Shown: positions 54,466 through 63,313, numbered from the stretch's first letter. The stretch: DNA of 64,000 nucleotides from Variovorax sp. N23 (GCF_025486315.1 NZ_JAOOPY010000022.1:1-64000); one strand, 5' to 3'. The notes: a model not told the origin generated them from the sequence alone. A program made the numbers and translations.

Positions 54466-54497
54466 AAAAGGCCGCCCTCGACCCGGGCGGCCTTTTT
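54466..54497 (+). terminator. Intrinsic terminator of the nucleoside importer operon
   Basis: AAAAGGCCGCCC (54466-54477) pairs with GGGCGGCCTTTT (54485-54496), 12 bp around a seven-base loop, ending in five T residues. It is 18 bases after the lipoprotein stop codon. The A run on the other side means it could also terminate the convergent MFS gene. Confidence 0.9.
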
Positions 54498-54511
54498 CGT
54501 TCTGCACGCCG

Positions 54512-55837
54512 TCATGGGATCGGCCGTGCGCTCGAAGGCGTCAGCAACGGGCGGGCCACCAGCGCACAGGCCGCGGCGACGAACCACACCAGCGGCCAGC
54601 CCTGCAGCGCAATCAGATGCGGGATCGACAAGGGCGTGACGAAGCAGACCACGAAGACGCTGGTGTTCGCCATGCCGAGCGCGGTGCCGGCGCGCGCGGC
54701 ACCGGCCAGGCTGGCGAGCTCGGTGTAGGCCACGCCGTGCCAGGCCGACACGCAGGTGCCGGTCAGCGCCAGCAGCACGACCAGGCCGACGCGTCCAGCG
54801 GAAGCGCCGGTCAGCAGACCGCCCGAGAGAGCCAGCATGCCCAGCGCCGTGAACAGCAACACGCTCAACAGCGCGCAGCCGCGCAGATAGGCCGGCCGGT
54901 TGCGGCGGCGGTCGGTCCAGCGGCCGCTCCAGATCCGCATGCCCATCGCACCCACCTGCAGTGCCACCATGGCCCCGGTGATGGTGGCCTGACTCGCATG
55001 GCCGAAGTCGTGCAGGAACACCGTGCCGAAGGAGAGCACCGCGAACTGCGGCCCGCACAGGATGCCGATGCCGGCCACGATGCGCCAGACCCGCAGGTCA
55101 TGCAGCGGCCCCCGGTCGACGGCGACGCAGGCCGTTTTCACCGGCACCTTCGCCGGTACCCGCGTCGTGTCGCGCGCCAGGGTTCGTCCTGCGGATGAAG
55201 GTGGCTCGTGCACCCAGGCCATCACGAGCAGCGCGCCCAGTGCGCACAGGCCGGCGAGTACGGCGTACACCGCGCCGAAGCCGCCATGCAGGACGAGCGC
55301 CGGCAGCAGCAGGGCGCCGATGGCACCGCCCAGTGGTGTGGCGGTCTGCCGGATGCTCATCGCCAGGCCGCGCTCGCCTTCGCCGAACCACATCATCACG
55401 GCCCGGCCGCTGGCGCCGTTCACGCTGCCACCGAGCAGGCCGACGAGCAGCAGTCCGCCAGCGAGCCAGCTCAGCGGTGGGACCTGTTCGCCGTGCGGCG
55501 CAGCCCACAGGGCCATGGCCGCCAAGGCGGCCGCGGTGCTGGACAGGCCTGTCAGCAACACGGGTCGGTCACCCCAACGGTCAGTCAGCAATCCCCAGGG
55601 CAACTCGCTCAACGCGATGCCCAGGCCCATGAGGCCGAGCATGAGTCCGAGGGTGGCCGTGTCGAGCCGGTAGCCGGAACGCATCAGCACCGCGGTCATC
55701 GGTATGCCGCTGAAGGCGACGGAGAAAGCGGCGTTCGCGACCACGCCGGCGGTCAGTACCTTCCAGCGGTGGCGTGAGTCGAAAGGGGACCCGCCGAGCA
55801 GCGCCGGCGCTGCGGTGGAGGAGGCATGGCAAGGCAT
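54512..55837 (-). CDS. MFS transporter
   Basis: A 441-residue major facilitator with about 12 helices. The motif between helices 2 and 3 is ELPWGLLTDRWGDRP, matching the family's G-x-x-x-D-R-x-G-R/D signature. The middle region (LGGSVNGASGRAVMMWFGEGERGLAMSI as split segments) resembles the CynX/OFA-like anion and drug transporters. The gene is divergent from a LysR regulator with a perfect LysR-type palindrome between them, so expression is probably controlled by that regulator. The substrate is unknown. Confidence 0.82.
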   Translation of the reverse strand: MPCHASSTAAPALLGGSPFDSRHRWKVLTAGVVANAAFSVAFSGIPMTAVLMRSGYRLDTATLGLMLGLMGLGIALSELPWGLLTDRWGDRPVLLTGLSSTAAALAAMALWAAPHGEQVPPLSWLAGGLLLVGLLGGSVNGASGRAVMMWFGEGERGLAMSIRQTATPLGGAIGALLLPALVLHGGFGAVYAVLAGLCALGALLVMAWVHEPPSSAGRTLARDTTRVPAKVPVKTACVAVDRGPLHDLRVWRIVAGIGILCGPQFAVLSFGTVFLHDFGHASQATITGAMVALQVGAMGMRIWSGRWTDRRRNRPAYLRGCALLSVLLFTALGMLALSGGLLTGASAGRVGLVVLLALTGTCVSAWHGVAYTELASLAGAARAGTALGMANTSVFVVCFVTPLSIPHLIALQGWPLVWFVAAACALVARPLLTPSSARPIP

Positions 55838-55863
55838 GCCGGCAGTGTCGAAGTTTGCAACCG

Positions 55864-55878
55864 TTCTGAATATCAGAA
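55864..55878. promoter_or_regulatory. LysR-type operator palindrome
   Basis: TTCTGAATATCAGAA is a perfect 15-base palindrome (arms TTCTGA/TCAGAA around ATA) that contains the LysR T-N11-A pattern. It is 27 bases from the MFS start and 39 bases from the LysR start, a classical position for a site serving both genes. Confidence 0.7.
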
Positions 55879-55916
55879 AATATGGGCCAGACCATCCATA
55901 AATTCAGGACTGTTCC

Positions 55917-56885
55917 ATGGCCCAACCCATGTTCGACCTCGACGCGCTTCGCAGCTTCGCGAGCGGCATCGCCCTCGGCAGCTACGCGCGCGCCGCCGAC
56001 CGACTGGGCCGGTCGACATCGGCGGTGAGCGCGCAGCTCAAGAAGCTCGAGGTGCAGGCCGGCACGGCGCTGTTTCGCAAGGCCGGCCGCGGCCTGGAAC
56101 TGACCGACGCGGGCCAGACCATGCTGGCCTATGCGCACCGGCTGCTCGAACTCAACGACGAAGCCGCCGCGGCCATGCGCGGCGCCCATCTGCATGGCCT
56201 GGTGCGGCTTGGCCTGCAGGAGGATTTTGGCGAAACGCTGCTTCCGGAGGTGCTCGGCCGCTTTGCACGCGCGCACCCCGGGGTGCGGGTCGAGGCCTGC
56301 ATGGCGCGCTGCACCGAACTGCGCGAACGCCTGAGCCTCGGCAAGCTCGACCTGGCCCTGGTCTGGGAGACCGGCAACCAGCCGCCGCTGCCGCACGGTG
56401 ATCGCCTGCTCGAAGCGCCGCTGCAATGGATCGGTGCTGCGAACACGCATGCCTCCGAGCGGCCGCACTGGTGGCCGGAACGCTGGGCCGGGGGTGGCCG
56501 CCACGCAGAGCCGCTGCCCTTGGTCCTGCTCGACGCACCTTGTCCGGTGCGCGAGATGACGATGGCAGCACTCGATCGCGCGGGCATCCCATGGCGCCAC
56601 GCGTTCAGCAGTTCGAGCCTGGCGGCGCTGTGGGCGGCGAGCGCGGCCGGCCTCGGCCTGACCGTGCGTACCTCGTTCGGACTGCCGCGCAGCGTGCAGG
56701 CGCTCGACAGGTCCGCCGTCGGTCTACCGGAGCTTCCGCCAATCAGCTTATGGCTCTACCGTGCGCAGGCACAACCCGAGGCCACGATTGCGCGCCTCGC
56801 AGAGATGCTGCGCCAGGCCTTGGCGCAATGCGATATGTCCACCCAGCAGACGTCAGTGCGCAGGCCGCGAGGGGTTCTCGTCTGA
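55917..56885 (+). CDS. LysR-family transcriptional regulator
   Basis: A 322-residue regulator. The N-terminal helix-turn-helix (LDALRSFASGIALGSYARAA, then STSAVSAQLKKLEVQ) is followed by an effector-binding domain with VRLGLQEDFGETLLPEVL. It is divergent from the MFS gene and 58 bases before a solute-binding protein gene in the same direction, so both are candidate targets. The bound ligand is not known. Confidence 0.87.
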   Translation: MAQPMFDLDALRSFASGIALGSYARAADRLGRSTSAVSAQLKKLEVQAGTALFRKAGRGLELTDAGQTMLAYAHRLLELNDEAAAAMRGAHLHGLVRLGLQEDFGETLLPEVLGRFARAHPGVRVEACMARCTELRERLSLGKLDLALVWETGNQPPLPHGDRLLEAPLQWIGAANTHASERPHWWPERWAGGGRHAEPLPLVLLDAPCPVREMTMAALDRAGIPWRHAFSSSSLAALWAASAAGLGLTVRTSFGLPRSVQALDRSAVGLPELPPISLWLYRAQAQPEATIARLAEMLRQALAQCDMSTQQTSVRRPRGVLV

Positions 56886-56887
56886 AA

Positions 56888-56935
56888 CTGGTCAGACAAT
56901 GGCTTCTAAGAAATGCATTCTCACCCCCTGACCAG
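56888..56935. promoter_or_regulatory. Inverted repeat between LysR and binding-protein genes
   Basis: CTGGTCAG (56888-56895) and CTGACCAG (56928-56935) are perfect 8-base arms around 32 bases that themselves contain TTCTAAGAA. The right arm ends in the ribosome-binding region (CCAGGAACCGCC) of the next gene, so a stem could hide that site; it could also be an operator. Confidence 0.4.
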
Positions 56936-56943
56936 GAACCGCC

Positions 56944-57687
56944 ATGACCCTCGACCCTGCCGTCCTCCAGGCGTTGGCACCGCACGGTGTGCTGCGCGCC
57001 TCCATCAACCTGGGCAACCCCATTCTGGCGAACACGGACAAGACGACGGGCGAGCCGGTCGGTGTCTCGGTCGACCTGGCCCGCGGCTTCGCCGAGCGGA
57101 TGGGGGTCGGCCTCGAGCTGGTCGTGTTCGACACGGCCGGCAAGTCGGTCGAGGCGGTCGCCGATGAAAAAGCGGACATCGGCTTCTTCGCGATCGACCC
57201 GGTCCGCGGCGCGCAGATCGCCTTCACGCAGGCCTACGTGCTCATCGAAGGCAGCTACCTGGTGCGCGACGAGTCGCCCCTGACGGCCAACGACGAGGTC
57301 GACCGCGCCGGCCACCGCATCGCGGTCGGCAAGGGGAGCGCCTACGACCTGTACCTCACGCGTGAACTGAAACACGCGCAGATCGTGCGTGCGCCGAGTT
57401 CGCCCACCGTGGTGCGGACCTTTCTCGAGCAGGCGCTCGACGTGGCCGCCGGCGTCAGGCAGCAACTCGAGGCCGATGTGCGCCAGCACGCCGGCCTGCG
57501 GCTCCTGCCGGGCCGCTTCATGGTGATCCAGCAGGCGATGGGGCTGCCGAAGTCACGGGGCAGCGAGGCGGCGGCCGTGCTTCGCGCCTTCGTGGAGGAC
57601 ATGAAGGCCACGGGCTTCGTCGCGGATGCACTCGCGCGGCATGGCATCCAGGGGGCTTCGGTGGCGCCCGGCGAATCACCGTCTTGA
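56944..57687 (+). CDS. Solute-binding protein family 3 domain protein without signal peptide
   Basis: A 247-residue protein with the amino-acid-type periplasmic-binding fold (SBP family 3): GVLRASINLGNPILAN, GEPVGVSVDLARGFAERMG and ADIGFFAIDPVRGAQIAFTQ. It starts almost directly with the domain and has no export signal, and no permease or ATPase lies nearby. It may therefore be cytoplasmic, an enzyme-like (cyclohexadienyl dehydratase type) or sensor protein, or a remnant. It is co-directional with the LysR gene upstream. Confidence 0.75.
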   Translation: MTLDPAVLQALAPHGVLRASINLGNPILANTDKTTGEPVGVSVDLARGFAERMGVGLELVVFDTAGKSVEAVADEKADIGFFAIDPVRGAQIAFTQAYVLIEGSYLVRDESPLTANDEVDRAGHRIAVGKGSAYDLYLTRELKHAQIVRAPSSPTVVRTFLEQALDVAAGVRQQLEADVRQHAGLRLLPGRFMVIQQAMGLPKSRGSEAAAVLRAFVEDMKATGFVADALARHGIQGASVAPGESPS

Positions 57688-57724
57688 GCAGGGGGCCGAG
57701 CACCGGCTCGGCACGCCGTGCGCG

Positions 57725-58858
57725 TCAGCGCGCCTCGAAGCGCTCGCCCGGCGTCAGGGGCGCATGCCGGTAGCTCGCCGGCGTCCGGCCGAGCTTCACC
57801 GGGGCGCCGATGCCGCGGTAGCCGCCGGGCAGCTCGACCACCATGCCGCGGTGCGCCGTGTGCGGATGGGCCAGGGCCGCATCCACCGACAGCACCGGCG
57901 CGGCGGGCACCCCGGCGGCCATGAGCGTGTCGACGAGCCGGTTGCCGTCGAATTCCTTCATGGCGGCTTCGAGTGCCGTCTTGAGCGTGTCGCGGTTCAC
58001 CGAACGCTGGCCGGCCGTCGCGTAGCGCACGTCCTCGGTCAGTTCCGGCACGCCGATGCAGCGGCAGAAGGCCGCGAACTGGCCGTCGTTGCCCACGGCG
58101 ACGAACACCGGCTCGGTGCCGGTGGCCAGCGCGTCATAGGGGTAGATGTTCGGGTGCGCATTGCCGGTGCGTCGCGGCGCCTTGCCGTCGACGAACCAGT
58201 TGGCGGCGTGGGGATGCAGCAGCGACAGCCCGCTGTCGTACAGCGCGGCTTCGACGAACTGCCCGCGCCCGCTGCGCTGGCGCTCCTGCAATGCCAGCAG
58301 CACGCCGATGACGGCGTTCAGGCCGGTCACCATGTCGACCACCGGCAAGCCGACGCGCAGCGGCCCGCCGTCCGCTTCGCCGTTCACGCTCATGATGCCG
58401 GTCATCGCCTGCACCGCCGCGTCGTAGCCGGGCAGGGCGCCCAGCGGGCCGTCGGCGCCGAAGCCCGACACGCGGCACCACACCAGCCGCGGGAAGCGCT
58501 GCGACAGCGTTTCGTAGCCGATGCCCCAGCGCTCCATCGTGCCGGTCTTGAAGTTCTCGATCAGCACATCGGCCTCGGCCACCAGTGCGAGCAGCGCCTC
58601 GCGGCCTTCGGCGCTGCCGAGGTCCAGGTGCATCGTCCGCTTGTTGCGGTTGAGCCCGTGGTAGTAGGAGGCCACACCGTCCTTGAAAGGCGGCCCCCAG
58701 GTGCGCGTGTCGTCGCCCTGCGGCGGCTCGACCTTGAGCACGTCGGCGCCGTGATCGCCCAGGATCTGGCCGCAGTACGGCCCGCCGAGGATGCGCGAGA
58801 TGTCCAGCACGCGGATGCCGGCCAGGGCGCCGGGGGACGATGAAGGCGATGCGTTCAT
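57725..58858 (-). CDS. CaiB/BaiF-family CoA-transferase
   Basis: Class III CoA-transferase of 377 residues, moving CoA between acyl groups. Typical segments are GIRVLDISRILGGPYCGQILGDHGADVLKVEPP (N-terminus, seen in parts), YYHGLNRNKRTMHLDL, ADVLIENFKTGTMERWGIGYE, and VDMVTGLNAVIGVLLAL. It follows the Bug protein by six bases at the end of the operon acyl-CoA dehydrogenase - Bug - CoA-transferase. It probably activates an organic acid for oxidation by the dehydrogenase. Confidence 0.92.
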   Translation of the reverse strand: MNASPSSSPGALAGIRVLDISRILGGPYCGQILGDHGADVLKVEPPQGDDTRTWGPPFKDGVASYYHGLNRNKRTMHLDLGSAEGREALLALVAEADVLIENFKTGTMERWGIGYETLSQRFPRLVWCRVSGFGADGPLGALPGYDAAVQAMTGIMSVNGEADGGPLRVGLPVVDMVTGLNAVIGVLLALQERQRSGRGQFVEAALYDSGLSLLHPHAANWFVDGKAPRRTGNAHPNIYPYDALATGTEPVFVAVGNDGQFAAFCRCIGVPELTEDVRYATAGQRSVNRDTLKTALEAAMKEFDGNRLVDTLMAAGVPAAPVLSVDAALAHPHTAHRGMVVELPGGYRGIGAPVKLGRTPASYRHAPLTPGERFEAR

Positions 58859-58864
58859 GGCGGG

Positions 58865-59836
58865 TCAGTCGAGCTGCGCGCCGGCCTGCTTCACCACGCC
58901 GGCCCACTTGGCCATCTGCGCCTGGATGAACTTGCCCAGCTGCTGCGGCGTGGAAGACGGCGCAGGTTCCAGGCCCTGCGAGGCGAAGAGCTGCTTGACC
59001 TTCGGCGTGTCGAGCACGTCGACGAAGGCCTGGTTGAGCTTGGCGATGCGATCCGGCGGCGTGCCGGCCGGCGCCACGATGCCGAAGAAGACGCTCACGT
59101 CGTAGCCGGGCACCCCTTGCTCGGCGACGGTCGGCACGTCCGGCAGCGCCTGCGAGCGCTCGGTCGTGGTCACGCCCAGCGCGCGCAGCTTGCCGGTCTT
59201 GACGTAGGGCAGCGCGGTGAGCACGTCGGTGAAGCTCATGCTGACCTGGCCGCCGAGCAGGTCGTTCAACGCCGGCCCCGTGCCCTTGTAGGGAATGTGC
59301 TGCAGGTCGATGCCGGCCGATGCGTTGAACAGAACGCCCGCGAGGTGCGACGACGCGCCGTTGCCCGAGGACGCATAGCTGAGCTTGCCCGGGTTGGCCT
59401 TGGCGTAGGCGATCAGTTCCTTCACGTTCTTCACCGGCACCGCGGGGTTGACCACCAGGATGTTCGGGAGGTGGCCGACCTGGATCACCGGCGCGAAGCT
59501 TTTGGCCGGGTCGTAGTTGATCTTGCGGTAGAGGCTGGCATTGATGGCGAGCGGGCCCGAGGTGCCGAACAGCAGCGTCTGGCCATCGGGCGCCGCGCGC
59601 GCCACGTACTCGGCGCCGATGTTGCCGCCGGCACCGGCGCGGTTCTCCACGATCATCGGCTGGCCGAGGCGGTCCTTCATTTCCGCGGCGAGCGTGCGCG
59701 CCATCGCATCGGTCGGCCCGCCTGGCGGGAAGGGGATCACGAGCGTGACGGGCTTGTCGGGAAAGGTGTCCGCGTGCGCGAGCGGCATCAGGGGCAGGGC
59801 GGTGGCGGCAAGCACCAGGGTGGCGAGAAGTCGCAT
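58865..59836 (-). CDS. Bug-family tripartite tricarboxylate transporter binding protein
   Basis: Periplasmic binding protein of 323 residues, a family greatly expanded in Burkholderiales. The Sec signal MRLLATLVLAATALPLMPL ends near AHA-DTFP; the mature start PDKPVTLVIPFPPGGPTDAMAR and ENRAGAGGNIGAEYVA are diagnostic. No TctA/TctB membrane genes are adjacent, which is common for Bug proteins; it may use a permease elsewhere or act as a sensor. The operon context suggests a carboxylate ligand. Confidence 0.93.
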   Translation of the reverse strand: MRLLATLVLAATALPLMPLAHADTFPDKPVTLVIPFPPGGPTDAMARTLAAEMKDRLGQPMIVENRAGAGGNIGAEYVARAAPDGQTLLFGTSGPLAINASLYRKINYDPAKSFAPVIQVGHLPNILVVNPAVPVKNVKELIAYAKANPGKLSYASSGNGASSHLAGVLFNASAGIDLQHIPYKGTGPALNDLLGGQVSMSFTDVLTALPYVKTGKLRALGVTTTERSQALPDVPTVAEQGVPGYDVSVFFGIVAPAGTPPDRIAKLNQAFVDVLDTPKVKQLFASQGLEPAPSSTPQQLGKFIQAQMAKWAGVVKQAGAQLD

Positions 59837-59868
59837 GGTTGTGTCTCCGTTGTTGTGGTTGAAAGGGT

Positions 59869-61572
59869 TCAGGCCGCGACGGCGGCCGGCGTGTCGGCCG
59901 TCCAGTCGCGTGGCACCTCCGAGGCGGCCAGCGGGTCGCGCGGCAGCACGCGGTGCAGCAGCACCTGTTGCGCCCACACGATGCGTTGGGCCGAGCCGCC
60001 CCGCGCGCCTTCCCAGGCCATCGCGATGGCGCTCGCCACGTGGTACAGCGCCGACGCGGCCTGCCGCGCGAGGCGGTCGCCGCCGTCGTCGGCCGCACGC
60101 TGGGCCAGCGCGGCGGCCCGTGCGAGCGCATCGCGCAGCGCGGCGGCGAAGGCGGGGGCCAGCGGGGCGTCGTCGATCAGTGCCTCGAAATGCGCCTGCA
60201 GCACCGGCAGCGAACCCTCGCGCTTCACCGCGCGGATCACGTCGAGCGCGACGATGTTGCTGGTGCCCTCCCAGATCGAGCCCAGGTGCGCGTCGCGCAG
60301 CAGCCGCGGATCGCTCCATTCCTCGATGTAGCCGCAGCCGCCGCGCACTTCCATCGCGTCGCCAGTCACCTTGCGGGCGTCGCGGCAGGCGCGGAACTTG
60401 ATGAGCGGCGTGAGGATGCGCAGCAGCGGATAGGCGCCCGCCTCGCCGGCGTCGGAGCGGGCCAGCGCCTGCGCGGTCTGGAAGACCATGCTGCGCGCCT
60501 GCTCGGCCGGCAGGCGCAGCTTCTGCAGCTGGCGCTGCATCAGCGGCATGTCTTCCAGCCGTTTGCCGAAGGCGTGGCGCTCGTGCGCGATGTACTCGGC
60601 CTCGGCGACGGCGCGGCGCATCAGGCCGGCGGCGCGCACGCCGTTCGACAGCCGCGAGTTGTTCACCATGTCGGCCATCTGCACGAAGCCGCGGCCCTGC
60701 TCGCCGACCAGGTAGGCGAGGGCGCCTTCGAGGCGGATCTCGCCGCTGGCCATCGAACGCGTGCCCAGCTTGTCCTTCAGGCGCAGGATGCGGTAGTGGT
60801 TGGCACTGCCGTCGTCGAGCCGGCGCGGCAGCAGGAAGAGCGACACACCCTTGAGCCCCGGCGCGCCGCCGTCGACGCGGGCCAGCACCATCGCGAAATC
60901 GGCGTCGGGGTTGGAGCAGAACCACTTGTCGCCGCCGAGCCGCCAGCGGCCTTCTTCGTCCTGCCAGGCGCGGGTTTCGGTGGCGGCGATGTCGGAACCG
61001 GCCGCCTGCTCGGTCATGAACATCGCGCCCTGGGCGAGCGTGTCGATGTCGAGCGACCGGAAGCGCGGCATGAAGCGCTCGACCAGCTCGGGGCTGCCGA
61101 ACTTCTTGAGCGTGCGGGCCAGCGAATCGGTCATCGACACGGGGCAGCACAGGCCGAACTCGGCCTGCACGAAGAGGTAGGTCAGCACGTACTTGACCAG
61201 CGGCGGCATGCGGCCCTTCCAGCCCAGCGTCTCGTCGCGGTGCGACATCGCGGCCAGGCCGAACTCGCTGAGCGCGAGCCGTTCCATCTCGACGTACGCC
61301 GGGTGCTTGTGCACCTGCGCATCGTCGATGCCGGTGCGGGTGCGCAGCGTGAGCGTGGGCGGATTCTGGTCGGCGGTGTGCGCCAGCTCGTCGAGCCGGC
61401 CACCGGCCAGCGCGCCGAGCCGTTCGAAGTGCGGGCGCATGTGCGACAGCAGATCGGCCGGCAGGTAGAGCGCCAGCAGCCTGTGCAGCTCGGAGTCGTG
61501 CGCGTAGAGGCTGCGGCCGTGGCGGTCGGGCACGGGATGGACGGCAGCGCCGTCGGCGATGTGGCGGGTCAT
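59869..61572 (-). CDS. Acyl-CoA dehydrogenase (AidB-like)
   Basis: FAD-dependent dehydrogenase of 567 residues, larger than ordinary acyl-CoA dehydrogenases and closer to the AidB/isovaleryl-like branch. It has CPVSMTDSLARTLKKFG, MFMTEQAAGSDIAATETRAW (FAD and substrate contacts), WRLGGDKWFCSNPDADF and VRGGCGYIEEWSDPRLLRDA ending in SIWEGTSNIVALDV. The ATG at 61572 begins the natural N-terminus. It leads an operon with the Bug and CoA-transferase genes and is divergent from a LysR gene. Confidence 0.9.
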   Translation of the reverse strand: MTRHIADGAAVHPVPDRHGRSLYAHDSELHRLLALYLPADLLSHMRPHFERLGALAGGRLDELAHTADQNPPTLTLRTRTGIDDAQVHKHPAYVEMERLALSEFGLAAMSHRDETLGWKGRMPPLVKYVLTYLFVQAEFGLCCPVSMTDSLARTLKKFGSPELVERFMPRFRSLDIDTLAQGAMFMTEQAAGSDIAATETRAWQDEEGRWRLGGDKWFCSNPDADFAMVLARVDGGAPGLKGVSLFLLPRRLDDGSANHYRILRLKDKLGTRSMASGEIRLEGALAYLVGEQGRGFVQMADMVNNSRLSNGVRAAGLMRRAVAEAEYIAHERHAFGKRLEDMPLMQRQLQKLRLPAEQARSMVFQTAQALARSDAGEAGAYPLLRILTPLIKFRACRDARKVTGDAMEVRGGCGYIEEWSDPRLLRDAHLGSIWEGTSNIVALDVIRAVKREGSLPVLQAHFEALIDDAPLAPAFAAALRDALARAAALAQRAADDGGDRLARQAASALYHVASAIAMAWEGARGGSAQRIVWAQQVLLHRVLPRDPLAASEVPRDWTADTPAAVAA

Positions 61573-61602
61573 CTTGTCTCCTTGTCCGCCCATTCTTCGT
61601 TG

Positions 61603-61646
61603 CAGATCGATTCCTGTCTAATATCGAATAGGTCTTTGTCGATCTG
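61603..61646. promoter_or_regulatory. Inverted repeat in the acyl-CoA dehydrogenase/LysR promoter
   Basis: CAGATCGA (61603-61610) and TCGATCTG (61639-61646) are perfect arms; the AT-rich centre contains CTAATATCGAATAG. It lies between the two divergent genes, 30 and 27 bases from their starts, suiting a LysR-bound regulatory region. Confidence 0.55.
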
Positions 61647-61673
61647 ATCTGCCTATCGTTGAAAGGTCCTTGC

Positions 61674-62612
61674 ATGGAACTTCGCCATCTGCGCTATTTC
61701 GTCGTGCTGGCCGAGGAACTGCACTTCGGTCGCGCCGCGCGGCGCCTGGCCATCTCGCAGCCGCCGCTGAGCGTGGCCATCCGCCAGCTCGAGGCCTCGG
61801 TCGGCGCGCAGCTCTTCGAGCGCAACAGCAAGGCGGTGCGCCTGACGGCGGCCGGGCAGACCCTGCAGGCGTCGGCCCACACGCTGCTGCGCGATGCGCA
61901 AGAGGCTGCGATGGAGGCGCGGCATGTGGCGCAGGGGTTGGCGGGGCGGCTGCGCATCGGCTTCGTCGGCGCCATGCTCTACCGCGGGCTGCCGCAGGCG
62001 CTCAAGCGCTTCCAGGCGGCGCACCCGGCGGTGCGCGTGACGCTGACCGAGCTCAATTCCGGCGAGCAGATGGCCGAGCTGCTGCACGACCGCCTGGACG
62101 TCGGCTTCGCCCACACGCGCCGCGTGCCTTCGGAGCTGCAGTGCCGCCTGCTGGTCTCCGAGGCTTTCGTCGCCTGCCTGCCCGCTGGCCATCGCCTGGC
62201 CAGGAGGCGCCAGGTCGCGGTGGCCGACCTGCGCGACGAGTCCTTCGTGCTGTTCTCGCGCAGCGCGTCACCCGACTACCACGCGCGCATCCTGTCGATC
62301 TGCGGCGACGCCGGCTTCTGGCCCGAGGTGCGGCAGGAGGTGCGGCATTGGCTGGCCGTGGTGTCGCTGGTGTCGCAGGGCATGGGCGTGGCGCTCGTTC
62401 CCGACGCGATGCGGCACTGTGCGCTGCCCGGTGCGGTGTTCCGTCCGCTGGAGGGCACGCGCACGCTGTCGGAGGCCTATGGCCTCTGGCCCGTGGCGTC
62501 GCTCAACCCGCTGGTGCCCCGCCTGCTCGACGAGGTGGTCGGCGCGCGCGCCGAACGGCCCGCTATGTCTGCCGGCCCAGGGGATCGACCCGCACCGCGC
62601 TCGCGGCGTTGA
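61674..62612 (+). CDS. LysR-family transcriptional regulator
   Basis: A 312-residue regulator starting MELRHLRYFVVLAEELHFGR, the form typical of the CatR/BenM/CbbR-like subgroup, with helix-turn-helix to about residue 60 and effector domain from about 90 (LRIGFVGAMLYRGLP). I used the ATG at 61674 rather than a TTG 15 bases upstream. It is divergent from the acyl-CoA dehydrogenase operon and probably its activator. Confidence 0.88.
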   Translation: MELRHLRYFVVLAEELHFGRAARRLAISQPPLSVAIRQLEASVGAQLFERNSKAVRLTAAGQTLQASAHTLLRDAQEAAMEARHVAQGLAGRLRIGFVGAMLYRGLPQALKRFQAAHPAVRVTLTELNSGEQMAELLHDRLDVGFAHTRRVPSELQCRLLVSEAFVACLPAGHRLARRRQVAVADLRDESFVLFSRSASPDYHARILSICGDAGFWPEVRQEVRHWLAVVSLVSQGMGVALVPDAMRHCALPGAVFRPLEGTRTLSEAYGLWPVASLNPLVPRLLDEVVGARAERPAMSAGPGDRPAPRSRR

Positions 62613-62693
62613 GCCCGATCGCCTGGCGCAACACGGCGCTGCGCCACAGTGGTTGCTAGCGGCCGGCGAGCCGCACTGCCGTAGAGCGCGCCT

Positions 62694-63233
62694 TCAGGAC
62701 TCGGGGCGCCGGCGCAGGCGAGCCACGCCCGCCAGCGCGGCCTGCGCGATCGCGGCGACGCAGGCACCCAGCAGCGCACCGGCGGCCACGTCGACGGGGA
62801 AATGCACACCCACGTAGACACGCGCCCAGGCGGTCGCGACGGCGATCGCGAGCACGGCCAGGCCGACGGCGCGCAGACGCGGGTCGGCGATGAGCATGAA
62901 GGCCACGGTGAACATGACGGTGGCATGGGTGCTCGGCAGGCCGGCGCGTGCACCATGCGCCAGATATTCGGGGCTCAGCCCCAGCATGAACGGGCGTGGC
63001 GCATCGATGGCCGCGGCCAGTTCGCGCGACAGCGGCGAGGCGAGCGCCGCGACCACCAGTACGAAGGCCACGCGTGCACGCACGGCTGGCCGCTTCCAGG
63101 CGACGGCGGCGATCAGCGCGGCACACACCCAGGTCGAGCCCTCGGCCAACACCGAGGCGACCCACAACAACACGGAGTCGGGCCGATGACCGGCGGCGAT
63201 GAGGTCGAAAAGCGCGAGGTTCCAGGCGTTCAT
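62694..63233 (-). CDS. PAP2-family membrane phosphatase
   Basis: A 179-residue integral membrane phosphatase with about five helices. The three PAP2 motifs are partly visible: DAPRPFMLGLSPE (motif 1 area), GLPSTHATVMF (motif 2, the PSxH box) and ARVYVGVHFPVDVAAGALLG (motif 3, SRxYxGxHxPxD, with Ala replacing the first Ser). Likely substrates are undecaprenyl pyrophosphate or other lipid phosphates. The ATG at 63233 is the first codon of the hydrophobic protein. Confidence 0.85.
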   Translation of the reverse strand: MNAWNLALFDLIAAGHRPDSVLLWVASVLAEGSTWVCAALIAAVAWKRPAVRARVAFVLVVAALASPLSRELAAAIDAPRPFMLGLSPEYLAHGARAGLPSTHATVMFTVAFMLIADPRLRAVGLAVLAIAVATAWARVYVGVHFPVDVAAGALLGACVAAIAQAALAGVARLRRRPES

Positions 63234-63290
63234 GGGCTTGCGCTGCCTGCACTGGAATCGACTCGCTTCACCATCCGAACGCTCTCCTTG

Positions 63291-63313
63291 TTTCGTCAGG
63301 CGCGATGACGAAA
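63291..63313. promoter_or_regulatory. Hairpin between PAP2 and deaminase genes
   Basis: TTTCGTCA (63291-63298) and TGACGAAA (63306-63313) form a perfect 8-bp stem around seven bases. A second inverted repeat, GCCGCGG/CCGCGGC, lies at 63372-63391, 36 bases before the deaminase start. Both are in the 193-base divergent intergenic region; operator and leader-RNA roles are both possible. Confidence 0.45.

Noticed and set aside
58865..61675. Single 936-codon minus-strand frame that could be read as a fusion with the Bug protein
   Set aside because: Only the last 323 codons encode the Bug protein with its own signal peptide; the upstream part is an Arg-rich shadow of the acyl-CoA dehydrogenase gene in another frame.
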